Both the position numbers and the translations under genes were made by a program. The notes beneath the pieces were generated by a model. It did no database searches. It had not been told where the DNA came from and saw only the letters and a program-made list of their open reading frames with translations. 64,000 nt of DNA from Bacteroidales bacterium UBA4772 (lineage in GTDB: Bacteria > Bacteroidota > Bacteroidia > Bacteroidales > VadinHA17): the NCBI GenBank assembly GCA_002403305.1, contig DHHM01000002.1, forward strand, positions 25,404 to 89,403, given 5' to 3'. Shown one piece after another: positions 27,094 through 34,763 of this stretch (position 1 is its first letter; each line of letters begins with the position of its first letter).

Positions 27094-28100
27094 CTCTCAA
27101 GCACATCATAAAGGGCAGTGAGATCAGGCGTAAGAATGATCTCCGTCCTCCTGTTCTTCTGCCGCGAGTCAGCGGTCTTCCTCGTATCTACGGGCATATA
27201 CTCGCTCCTGCCTGATGCAACCAGGCGTTTGGGATTGATATTGGTGTCGTTAGTTAGCACCCTGACCACTGTCGTTGCCCTCTTGACGCTCAGGTCCCAG
27301 TTGTCAAGTATCTGCTGACCAGGTGCCGCCCTGTAAGGCACATCATCGGTATGGCCCTCGATGGTGATGGTGATGTCGGGGTTCTTTTCGAGGAGCGCTC
27401 CAAGCTTGTGCAGCACCGTGCGCCCATTGGCGTCTATCTCGTAGCTGCCTGTCCTGAACAGCAGCTTGTCATCCATTGAGACATACACCTGCCCGTTCTT
27501 CATGGTGACGGTGAGTCCGTTGTTCTCAAAGCCGAACAGTGCGTCAGACACCTTCTCCTTGAGCTCCTTCACCGCCTGCTGCTGCGCATCCAGCATCTTC
27601 TCAAGCTCCGTCAGCCTGGCATTGCGCCTATCAAGCTCATAGGTGAGCTCCTCAAGTGCAGCCTTCTTGGTGTCCAGGTTTATCTCCAGATCACGCATCA
27701 GATTCTCCTTCAGCTGAAGATCAGCCTGTGCCTGCCGCAGCTCCGCCAGCAGCCGCTGTGTCTCCTGCGCCTTCCCGGCCGCCAGCTCCTGCTGCGCCCT
27801 CTGCAGCTCGTCATACCTCGCCGAGAGACTGCCCAACTCCTCCCTCCTTAGCGTCAGCTCTGAACGCACTTCTCCCAGCTCCTCCGTCAGCCTCTCAGCA
27901 TCGTCGGTGAGCTGCATTGACCGCGCCGTCAGCTCCCTGTTCGACATGGAAAGCCATATGTTCTCTGCCTTGAGCGAGTCACGCTCCGACAATACCATGA
28001 GACTCTTGTCGTTCAACGTGTTGTACCTCTTGCCGGTAACACATGAAACTGAAAGCAAGAGTATCATCACGACCGGAAAAATAAGATTTAGCCTGTTCAT
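27087..28100 (-). CDS. OmpA-family lipoprotein with long coiled coil
   Basis: About 337 residues. The N-terminus LNLIFPVVMILLLSVSC ends in a lipobox Cys, so it should be lipid-anchored. Residues ~30-190 are a heptad-rich coiled coil of Glu/Leu/Arg/Gln. The C-terminal OmpA/MotB domain (FRTGSYEIDANGRTVLHKL, ITIEGHTDDVPY, NWDLSVKRATTVVRVL, VASGRSEYMPV) binds peptidoglycan. The open frame extends to 28172, but the ATG at 28100 gives the lipobox at the right distance. It is convergent with the STN gene, overlapping it by seven bases. It likely spans the periplasm between outer membrane and wall. Confidence 0.9.
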   Translation of the reverse strand: MNRLNLIFPVVMILLLSVSCVTGKRYNTLNDKSLMVLSERDSLKAENIWLSMSNRELTARSMQLTDDAERLTEELGEVRSELTLRREELGSLSARYDELQRAQQELAAGKAQETQRLLAELRQAQADLQLKENLMRDLEINLDTKKAALEELTYELDRRNARLTELEKMLDAQQQAVKELKEKVSDALFGFENNGLTVTMKNGQVYVSMDDKLLFRTGSYEIDANGRTVLHKLGALLEKNPDITITIEGHTDDVPYRAAPGQQILDNWDLSVKRATTVVRVLTNDTNINPKRLVASGRSEYMPVDTRKTADSRQKNRRTEIILTPDLTALYDVLESY

Positions 28101-28249
28101 GACCTGTCTGTTTTTACTCACACACCGTCTGCGAATTAAACAATAAATGAGAAAACATGTTATTGAAAACATAATGATTAATTAACAATGCAGATTTTTT
28201 ATAAGCTTCCCCGGGTAATTCTCATTTTTCACAAAAATCAAAATATGAG

Positions 28250-28257
28250 TATCTTTG
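28250..28257 (+). promoter_or_regulatory. Possible -7 element for dxs
   Basis: TATCTTTG matches TAnnTTTG and lies 25 bp before the dxs ATG. The -33 region is A/T rich without a clear TTG. Confidence 0.45.
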
Positions 28258-28282
28258 CCCGGTCTTTTGTTACCTTTAACTG

Positions 28283-30184
28283 ATGTCAGAAAAAGATCGG
28301 CTGCTTGATGGAATCAACACTCCTGAGGACCTCAGAAAGCTCGACAGGCTTGATCTGGTGCGACTCAGTGACGAGCTCAGGCAACATATCATTGACGAGG
28401 TAAGCAACAACCCCGGCCATTTCGGCGCAAGCCTCGGGGTGGTAGAGCTTACCGTTGCCCTTCATTATGTCTATAACACCCCCTATGACAAAATAGTCTG
28501 GGATGTCGGACATCAAGCCTACGGACACAAGATCCTTACGGGACGCAAAGCACAGTTTCATACAAACCGCAAGTACAAGGGCATCAGCGGCTTCCCGCGC
28601 ATGGCCGAGAGTGAATATGACGCCTTCGGGGTAGGACACTCCTCGACCTCCATCTCTGCTGCCCTTGGCATGGCTGTGGCAGCACAGACCAAAGGTGAAA
28701 AACGCAAGGTGGTGGCAGTGATTGGCGACGGCGCCCTGCAGGCAGGACTGGCATTCGAAGGACTGAATAACGCCGGGAACGAGAAGGCTGACCTTCTGGT
28801 TATCCTCAATGACAATAATATTTCGATAGATGCCAGCGTCGGGGCCCTCAGGGAGTACCTCCTCGACATAACCACCAGCAGTACCTACAACAGGTTTAAG
28901 GATAAGGTCTGGCGTCTCCTTGGCCGTTACCGGCGGGTAGGCACCAGGGCACGGATACTTGCCTCACAGATTGAGGGAGGCATCAAGGGTACCGTGCTGG
29001 AGCAGAGCAACCTCTTTGAGGCACTCAAGTTCAGGTACTTCGGACCTATTGACGGTCATGACGTGCTTCACCTGACCCGGATTCTCGAAGACCTCAGGAC
29101 CATCCCCGGACCCAAGCTCCTTCATTGCGTCACCGTCAAGGGAAAGGGATTTCCCAGGGCAGAAGAGCTGCAGACCGTATTTCATGCCCCCGGCAAGTTC
29201 GACAAATGCACCGGCGAACTGATAAGACCGGCCGACTGTGACAAACACCCTCTCTACCAGGATGTGTTCGGACATACCATTCTGGAACTGGCACGGCAGA
29301 ATGATAAGATAGTGGGCGTCACCCCGGCTATGCCTACCGGGTGTTCACTTAACATTATGATGAAGGAGATGCCCGGCAGGGCCTTTGACGTGGGCATCTG
29401 CGAACAGCATGCGGTGACCTTCTCTGCCGGCATGGCAGCCAACGGCATGATCCCCTATTGCAATATCTACTCATCATTTATGCAGCGTGCCTATGACCAG
29501 GTGGTGCACGACGTGGCCTTACAGGGACTGAAGGTGATCTTCTGCCTCGACCGCGGAGGCCTGGTGGGCAGTGACGGAGCAACACATCACGGCTTCTTCG
29601 ATATTGCCTTCATGCGCAACATACCCGGCATGATCACTGCCGCTCCCATGGACGAGCTGGAGCTGCGTAACATGATGTTTACCGCACAGCTTGACAGCGT
29701 AAAGGGACCATTCAGCATACGCTATCCCCGGGGTACCGGAGTGATATGCGAATGGCAGCAACCTTTCTCAGAAATCCCGGTGGGCCGGGCCCGACTCATC
29801 AGTGAGGGCAGTGACATAGCAGTGCTTAGCATAGGCCATCCGGGTAACTTTGTGGTTGAGGCAGCGTCTGCGCTGCGCGAGAGGGGCATCTCGGTGATGC
29901 ACTATGACATGCGCTTCGCCAATCCGATTGATGAGGAGGTGCTGCATGAGGTGATGCAGCGTTTCCGCAGTATCATCACCGTGGAAGACGGCGTGGTCAA
30001 GGGAGGCTTTGGCAGCGCCGTGCTCGAGTTCGCAGCCGATAACGGCTATGCGGTTGAGATACGGCGTATGGGCATCCCCGACTACTTCGTGGAACACGGC
30101 TCCCAGCAGGAGCTGTGGCACGAATGCGGGTATGATGCTGACGGGATAATGAAGGCCATAGTTAAGGCAGTAGGCAGACTTTGA
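28283..30184 (+). CDS. dxs: 1-deoxy-D-xylulose-5-phosphate synthase
   Basis: A 633-residue thiamine-diphosphate enzyme condensing pyruvate and glyceraldehyde 3-phosphate, the first step of the MEP isoprenoid pathway. Motifs are HFGASLGVVELTVALHYV, VWDVGHQAYGHKIL, GVGHSSTSISAALGMA, the ThDP motif GDGALQAGLAFEGLNNAG then LNDNNISI, and the transketolase central domain FDVGICEQHAVTFSAGMA. A C-terminal transketolase domain completes it. Full length. It is followed directly by heptamer repeats that echo its last codons. Confidence 0.97.
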   Translation: MSEKDRLLDGINTPEDLRKLDRLDLVRLSDELRQHIIDEVSNNPGHFGASLGVVELTVALHYVYNTPYDKIVWDVGHQAYGHKILTGRKAQFHTNRKYKGISGFPRMAESEYDAFGVGHSSTSISAALGMAVAAQTKGEKRKVVAVIGDGALQAGLAFEGLNNAGNEKADLLVILNDNNISIDASVGALREYLLDITTSSTYNRFKDKVWRLLGRYRRVGTRARILASQIEGGIKGTVLEQSNLFEALKFRYFGPIDGHDVLHLTRILEDLRTIPGPKLLHCVTVKGKGFPRAEELQTVFHAPGKFDKCTGELIRPADCDKHPLYQDVFGHTILELARQNDKIVGVTPAMPTGCSLNIMMKEMPGRAFDVGICEQHAVTFSAGMAANGMIPYCNIYSSFMQRAYDQVVHDVALQGLKVIFCLDRGGLVGSDGATHHGFFDIAFMRNIPGMITAAPMDELELRNMMFTAQLDSVKGPFSIRYPRGTGVICEWQQPFSEIPVGRARLISEGSDIAVLSIGHPGNFVVEAASALRERGISVMHYDMRFANPIDEEVLHEVMQRFRSIITVEDGVVKGGFGSAVLEFAADNGYAVEIRRMGIPDYFVEHGSQQELWHECGYDADGIMKAIVKAVGRL

Positions 30185-30219
30185 AGTCGGCAGTAGGCAG
30201 TCAGCAGTCAGCGGTAGGG
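30185..30219 (+). repeat. Heptamer array, five AGTCGGC-like units
   Basis: Five consecutive 7-bp units (AGTCGGC, AGTAGGC, AGTCAGC, AGTCAGC, GGTAGGG) start at the base after the dxs stop codon. The last dxs codons already contain AGTAGGC, as though the array grew from the gene end. The same heptamer family recurs in reverse orientation at 31313-31410. Confidence 0.75.
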
Positions 30220-30248
30220 CTAATCTTCATTAAGCAGAAGCAAATAAT

Positions 30249-30310
30249 TGCCCGTAGGGCATAAGGTATTGTAGACCAGAGACACAAAACAGCATTTTCG
30301 CCGTAGGCGA
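30249..30310 (+). repeat. Two short repeat units with covarying hairpins
   Basis: Unit one has TGCCC-GTA-GGGCA (30249-30261) followed by TAAGGTATTGTAGA. Unit two has TCGCC-GTA-GGCGA (30298-30310) followed by TAGGGTATTGTAGA. The stems differ in two base pairs, but both changes preserve pairing, which suggests an RNA or cruciform structure rather than a chance repeat. They fill the space between dxs and the broken DUF1080 gene; no ORF is seen there. Confidence 0.6.
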
Positions 30311-30337
30311 TAGGGTATTGTAGATTGTAGCACAGAG

Positions 30338-31101
30338 ATGAAAAAAACAGTAATCTTCGCCGCCGTCACCATCATGATGGCATCCTGTTCCCCGAAACCG
30401 AAGGAACAGTGGACACAGTTATTCAACGGCGAGAACCTCGACGGCTGGATAATCAAGATCAAAGGGTCCCCCGTGGGTGAAAACTACAAAAACACCTTCA
30501 GGGTTGAAGAGGGTATCATGAAGGTATCCTACTCGGAATATGACACCTTCCGGATGGAGTTCGGGCATATCTATTACCGGGAACCCCTCTCGTCATACAG
30601 GCTGCGCGTCGAATACCGTTTCACCGGTGAACAGGTTCCCGGCGTCCTGCCTGGGGATACCGCAACAGCGGCATCATGTTCCATTGCCAGGATCCGGCAA
30701 TAATCGGCCTGAACCAGGATTGGCCCGTATCGGTAGAGGTGCAGTTTCTCGGAAGCACCGCTGAGCTGGAAACCACAACGCTGAACGTATGCACACCCCA
30801 CACACATATAGTGATTGGCGATTCGCTGATAACGCAGCACTGCACCTCCTCATCCTCGAAATTCTTCTATGACGACGCCTGGGTGACGGCAGAGCTTGTT
30901 GTATACGCCGACAGTATCATACATCATATTGTTAACGGTGACACTGTGCTGACATACTCAAAACCGCAGATCGGGGGTGATCTGCCTGAGGGGTTCACAC
31001 TTCCGCAGGGCACACCTCTTAAGGAGGGTTACATTGCCCTGCAGTCGGAGTCGCACCCCGTGGAGTTCAGGAAGGTGGAGATACTCAAAATCAGGGATTA
31101 G
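30338..31101 (+). pseudogene. DUF1080 (3-keto-disaccharide hydrolase-like) lipoprotein, frameshifted
   Basis: The start MKKTVIFAAVTIMMASC gives a lipobox, and EQWTQLFNGENLDGW is the classic DUF1080 N-terminus. The frame reads correctly through YRFTGEQVPG, then shifts at about 30641-30645 and would stop at 30703. The -1 frame from 30646 restores PAWGYRNSGIMFHCQDP, the most conserved DUF1080 block, and continues to the stop at 31101. Adding one base (GGCGT read as GGCGGT) would give an intact ~254-residue protein. The break is therefore a single-base deletion or a sequencing error. The family is linked to oxidised disaccharide breakdown in Bacteroidota. Confidence 0.88.
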
Positions 31102-31103
31102 GG

Positions 31104-31241
31104 GGGCGAGCGTTAATAAATGACCCGGGGAGTCATTTTAGCGAGCAGCCAGATTGCAGGGGAGGCGTCAGGCAGTAGTGGGGTGAGCGTTAATAAATGA
31201 TTCGGTGAGTCATTTTAGCAACCAGCCAGCCTGCAGGGGAG
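31104..31241 (+). repeat. 77-bp direct repeat pair with hairpin
   Basis: Two copies, 31104-31164 and 31181-31241, are spaced by exactly 77 bp and share GAGCGTTAATAAATGA, AGTCATTTTAGC and TGCAGGGGAG. Each holds a stem AAATGAC/GTCATTT (copy 1) or AAATGAT/GTCATTT (copy 2, with a wobble pair). A partial third copy lies at 31425-31458 and ends where the inverted tRNA fragment begins. No gene is seen between 31101 and 31541. Confidence 0.65.
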
Positions 31242-31312
31242 TCCAGTCTTCATTCAGCAATCCACAGTAGTGGGGGTTTCAAAAAATTATCCTAATTTCG
31301 CATCCTGCTGAT

Positions 31313-31410
31313 GACTGCCGGCTGCCGACTGTTGACTGCAGACTGCCGACTGTTGACTGCAGACTGCAGACTGCAGACTGCAGTCTGCCGACTGCCGACT
31401 GCCGACTGAT
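31313..31410 (-). repeat. Heptamer array, 14 units
   Basis: Exactly 98 bp composed of 14 contiguous 7-bp units of GACTGCC/GACTGCA/GACTGTT type with minor variants. Read on the minus strand these are AGTCGGC-like, the same family as the array at 30185 but inverted. It has no coding sense. It separates the 77-bp repeats from their partial third copy. Confidence 0.85.
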
Positions 31411-31457
31411 AATGCCCGGTGGGCTGACTTAGCGAAGGGGACGGAATGCAGGGGAGG

Positions 31458-31473
31458 CAATTCCGCCATCCGG
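31458..31473 (-). repeat. Inverted 16-bp copy of the tRNA-Leu 5' end
   Basis: This 16-bp segment is the exact reverse complement of tRNA-Leu positions 31544-31559 (CCGGATGGCGGAATTG). Transcribed together, the two could pair over the acceptor and D-arm 5' strand. It may be an integration or recombination scar. Confidence 0.7.
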
Positions 31474-31541
31474 ATGAGTTGAGTAAATAGATTTTGGATT
31501 GAAACAAAATATGCTTAATATTAATAAATTATGATAATTAA

Positions 31542-31625
31542 GCCCGGATGGCGGAATTGGTAGACGCGCTGGTCTCAAACACCAGTGGCAGTGATGCTGT
31601 GTGGGTTCGATTCCCACTCCGGGTA
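31542..31625 (+). tRNA. tRNA-Leu (anticodon CAA)
   Basis: An 84-nt cloverleaf. Acceptor GCCCGGA (31542-31548) pairs with TCCGGGT (31618-31624), with a G-U first pair and A73 discriminator at 31625. The D-arm contains GGTAG. The anticodon stem CTGGT/ACCAG encloses loop CTCAAAC with anticodon CAA (reads UUG). A long variable arm, as expected for leucine tRNAs, precedes the T-arm GTGGGTTCGATTCCCAC. The 3' CCA is not encoded. Confidence 0.97.
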
Positions 31626-31639
31626 CAGAGCCTTGCCGG

Positions 31640-31692
31640 CCCTGACGATCACGCATCGCGTGATGTCAGGGTGCTGACCATAAGCGTCAGCA
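31640..31692 (+). other. Two tandem hairpins downstream of tRNA-Leu
   Basis: Hairpin 1 (31640-31671) pairs CCCTGAC-G-ATCACGC with GCGTGATGTCAGGG with a single bulge. Hairpin 2 (31672-31692) pairs TGCTGAC with GTCAGCA around a 7-nt loop. With the terminator at 31717 they form a three-hairpin trailer, which may be a processed tRNA trailer or a small RNA. No open reading frame explains them. Confidence 0.55.
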
Positions 31693-31716
31693 TTCGATAC
31701 CGGCTCAGGGTACACT

Positions 31717-31748
31717 AAAGCTCCCTGAAGTCCGTCAGGGAGCTTTTT
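31717..31748 (+). terminator. Intrinsic terminator of the tRNA-Leu transcript
   Basis: A perfect 12-bp inverted repeat (AAAGCTCCCTGA at 31717-31728, TCAGGGAGCTTT at 31735-31746) with a 6-nt loop runs into five T residues (31744-31748). It ends the tRNA-Leu unit about 92 bp after the tRNA. Confidence 0.9.
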
Positions 31749-31845
31749 CATCGTATCTGTTTCTATCTGTAAAGCCCGTACTCCATATCGGATCTCTTAT
31801 GGGGGTGTAGCAATGCAGATAACAGGAAATACAATGAGAAAAGTC

Positions 31846-31872
31846 AAATTATGATGATTATGCACGGATGGC
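31846..31872 (+). repeat. Degenerate direct copy of the tRNA-Leu 5' flank and start
   Basis: 24 of 27 bases match 31526-31552, which covers the 16 bp just upstream of tRNA-Leu and its first 11 bp. The two copies are offset by exactly 320 bp. It contains AAATTATGATGATTA then CGGATGGC. It has no full tRNA structure, so it is a fragment rather than a gene. Confidence 0.65.
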
Positions 31873-31897
31873 AGTGCAGACTCCCTGCTTGACTGGT

Positions 31898-33256
31898 TTA
31901 CTCCACTGCCTTGACGATACCACTCAGGAACTCCTGCCAGTCAATGGTACCTCTTGGAGAATATCCGGTTCGAACGATCACCAGCTCCTGCTCCGGCAGT
32001 ATAAATATGCGTTGTCCTTCATAGCCGTCACAATAGTAAAGATCATCAGGCAGACCCGGGAACTCACCTTTTTTGTTCAGCCAGAAGAGAGCTCCGTATT
32101 CGCCTCCTGAGCCCGGTGCGGGGGTTGTGGTATAGCGCACCCAGTCCTCGGGAAAGATCTGTTCCCCCAGCCAATTGCCATCGTGCAGGTAGAGGAGACC
32201 AAAGCGTGCATAATCACGCATCGTGGCATACAGGTATGATGATCCGACAAAGGTGCCCGAGGCATCCACTTCCCATACCACGCTGCGCATTCCTGTCTTG
32301 TCGAATATCGCCCTGCGCGGCCAGGCAAGATACTCTTCGTGACTGCTGAAGGCTGTACGCAGGTAATCCTGAATGATATTACTGGATCCTGAAGAGTATG
32401 ACCAGACGGAATCAGGCATGAAAAGAAGCTTCTTTGAAGCAGCGTAGTCACCCATATCTCCATTCTTCAGAAGCATGGCAGTGGTGTTCGTCAGCCGTGC
32501 CTTGTAATAGGCCTCACTGAACTCAAGACCGCTGGTCATCTGCATCAGATCGTCCGGAGTGATATGCTTTCTTTCATCCTGTGCCCATATATCAATATTC
32601 ACCGGACTGTTGATGTCAATAAGCCCCTCCCTGACCATCGATCCAACCATTGCATTGGTGAAGCTTTTAGCCATTGACCAGCTCAGGAAGAGGTTTTCAG
32701 GACCGAGATCATCCCGGTATCGCTCTGCAACAATCTGATCCCTGTAAACAACCGTAACGGCAAATGTGCCTTTGTACTTAACAGTGTCTTCAAACACACG
32801 ATCGAGCATACTGTTGAGGATGTCCATGCTGATACCTGCCGGAACAGTATCACTTAGCTTATCACCGGCCGGCCAGGGGATAGTATCCGGATCACCCTGC
32901 GGTAACGGCACGTCAGGATAATCAAGCGCCAGAACATCATCCATTGAGAAATCCCTGACAAGGGTGCAACCCAGCCCTTCATTATATACCGCTTTTGATT
33001 TCCAGATACCCAGTAGTTTGCTGGTTACGGTCATCTGCTCGCGATCAATGGCGTTTTTGCTGTATTTGACAGGAAAAAAATTGAGTTCTTCATTTTCAAG
33101 ACTTACCTGTGTGCGTCCCGCGACAAAGACACCTGAAGCCAGATATTTTGCAGCATAACCGGTTATGCCCGGCGAGAGATAACTGATGTACGAGAATACC
33201 GTGATGACCAGTACTGCAATGAAAACCAACAGTGAAAGGAGTATACGCTTTTTCAT
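31898..33256 (-). CDS. Serine hydrolase (beta-lactamase class C/esterase family)
   Basis: A 452-residue protein with an N-terminal membrane anchor or signal (ILLSLLVFIAVLVITVFSYI). The nucleophile motif SMAK (SxxK) occurs in FLSWSMAKSFTNAM near residue 195, and the second motif YSS in VWSYSSGSSN near 296 fills the Y-x-N/S role. A GLLYLHDGNWLGEQIFP block is typical of this group. Such enzymes include esterases, D-amino-acid amidases and penicillin-binding-like proteins; the substrate cannot be assigned. It is convergent with the tRNA-Leu unit and stands alone. Confidence 0.88.
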   Translation of the reverse strand: MKKRILLSLLVFIAVLVITVFSYISYLSPGITGYAAKYLASGVFVAGRTQVSLENEELNFFPVKYSKNAIDREQMTVTSKLLGIWKSKAVYNEGLGCTLVRDFSMDDVLALDYPDVPLPQGDPDTIPWPAGDKLSDTVPAGISMDILNSMLDRVFEDTVKYKGTFAVTVVYRDQIVAERYRDDLGPENLFLSWSMAKSFTNAMVGSMVREGLIDINSPVNIDIWAQDERKHITPDDLMQMTSGLEFSEAYYKARLTNTTAMLLKNGDMGDYAASKKLLFMPDSVWSYSSGSSNIIQDYLRTAFSSHEEYLAWPRRAIFDKTGMRSVVWEVDASGTFVGSSYLYATMRDYARFGLLYLHDGNWLGEQIFPEDWVRYTTTPAPGSGGEYGALFWLNKKGEFPGLPDDLYYCDGYEGQRIFILPEQELVIVRTGYSPRGTIDWQEFLSGIVKAVE

Positions 33257-33437
33257 AGAGGCATGAGTTTATGACGCAAATTAACTATTAATCTGATTAA
33301 GCTTTGATGAGATATAAAGATAACAGAAAAAGATCCCCGTGAAAACGGGCAGGTACACAAGACGCGATGATTGATCCAATTTGGGTATGCTAAAGGATTT
33401 CTCAATCTTCATCAATAATTTTTGATCTTTGTCTGCC

Positions 33438-33445
33438 TATATTTG
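33438..33445 (+). promoter_or_regulatory. Possible -7 element for the DUF5009-like gene
   Basis: TATATTTG matches TAnnTTTG and ends 12 bp before the ATG at 33458, implying a very short leader. A TTG at 33422 is too close (13 bp) for an ideal spacing. Confidence 0.35.
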
Positions 33446-33457
33446 CAACTGCCAACC

Positions 33458-34654
33458 ATGATCCGTATGAATAAAAGCGGTCGTATGTTATCAATTGACA
33501 TAATGCGGGGCCTGACCCTGCTGCTCATGCTCTTCGTCAATGACCTGAACATGAGGGTGGCTCCTGCGTGGCTTGGTCATATGCCGGCCGACCATGACGG
33601 AATGGGACTCGCCGATTGGGTTTTTCCCGGATTTCTTTTCATCGTCGGCATGGCAATACCCTTCGCCATCTCAGGAAGGATAAAAAAAGGCGAGCCGGTG
33701 TCCAAAGTATTGCTCCACATTGCAATCCGGACCCTGTCACTGCTTGTTATCGGCGTACTGATGCTCAACACGGGCAGAGTTAATCCTGAAACCACGGGAA
33801 TGCACAAAGACCTGTGGTCATTGCTGATGTATTTCTCTGTATTCCTGGTCTGGAACGACTACCCCTCTGGGGGGGGAAAGCTTCTGTTCATGGTCCTGAG
33901 AGGTGCAGGTGTGGCTATCCTCCTCTTCCTGGCAATAATATTCAGATCGGGCCCTGCAGATGACCCCGGATGGATGATAACCGGATGGTGGGGAATACTT
34001 GGACTTATCGGGTGGGGTTATCTCGCCGCATCACTCATCTACCTTGTAACCCGTAATTCAATAACCGGAACGGCGATTGCCGTCATGGTCTTCCTGACCG
34101 TTAATATCCTTGATGCTTCAGGCTTGTTAAGCTTCCTTGATCCCGCCAGGCCGGCACTGGGAATTATTATACAGGGAAATGTTCCCCTTATAGTTCTGAC
34201 AGGAATGCTGGCAGGCGTTATAATAAGGAAAATGAAAGAATCCGGCAATGAACGCATTCTTACTATACTTATAACACTGGGGTTTCTCTCACTGGCCATC
34301 GGATTCATCCTGAGAAACTGGTTCCTGATATCAAAGATCCAGGCTACTCCCAGCTGGGGGATGATCTGCAGCGGGATCAGCTTTATGGTTTTTGCAGTGA
34401 TATACTGGCTGGCAGACGTGAAGGGCATGACAGGATGGGCGGCAATTGTCAGGCCGGCAGGCCGGTATTCGCTGACCACCTACCTCGCTCCTGACATCCT
34501 CTACCATGCAATCTGGATGTCAGCCTTCCCGGTACTGATCTACAAGCAGTCGTCAGAGCCGCTGGTGGTGATCATCGGCTCCATTGCCTGGGCTCTTCTC
34601 ATGGCCGGACTGACAGCACTGCTGGCGAAAATCAATATTAAGCTTAAGCTTTGA
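33458..34654 (+). CDS. DUF5009/HGSNAT-like acyltransferase membrane protein
   Basis: About 398 residues with roughly ten membrane helices. The start RMLSIDIMRGLTLLLMLFVND is the family signature shared with heparan-alpha-glucosaminide N-acetyltransferase (YeiB/DUF1624-type) proteins, and GLADWVFPGFLFIVGMAIPFAI follows. In the animal enzyme an acetyl group is moved across a membrane onto terminal glucosamine; bacterial members probably acylate sugars. An upstream extension to 33422 would overlap the promoter-like site, so the ATG at 33458 or 33467 is favoured. No neighbouring sugar genes. Confidence 0.85.
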   Translation: MIRMNKSGRMLSIDIMRGLTLLLMLFVNDLNMRVAPAWLGHMPADHDGMGLADWVFPGFLFIVGMAIPFAISGRIKKGEPVSKVLLHIAIRTLSLLVIGVLMLNTGRVNPETTGMHKDLWSLLMYFSVFLVWNDYPSGGGKLLFMVLRGAGVAILLFLAIIFRSGPADDPGWMITGWWGILGLIGWGYLAASLIYLVTRNSITGTAIAVMVFLTVNILDASGLLSFLDPARPALGIIIQGNVPLIVLTGMLAGVIIRKMKESGNERILTILITLGFLSLAIGFILRNWFLISKIQATPSWGMICSGISFMVFAVIYWLADVKGMTGWAAIVRPAGRYSLTTYLAPDILYHAIWMSAFPVLIYKQSSEPLVVIIGSIAWALLMAGLTALLAKINIKLKL

Positions 34655-34763
34655 TTATCTGGCCATTAGTCAATGTAAAGAATAATAGCCTGATTGGTAA
34701 TAATCCCGCAACTCCCTACGTTAATAACCGCCACTGAGCCAATGACCGGCTAATGTTAGGCGA

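Noticed and set aside
31313..31410. Protein-coding reading of the heptamer array (QSAVCSQQSAV type peptide)
   Set aside because: The peptide is simply the translated heptamer; it is short and lacks any start or family support.
31429..31656. 75-codon minus-strand frame containing VGIEPTQHHCHW, overlapping tRNA-Leu
   Set aside because: It is the antisense of the tRNA gene, a well-known source of false protein predictions. No other coding evidence.
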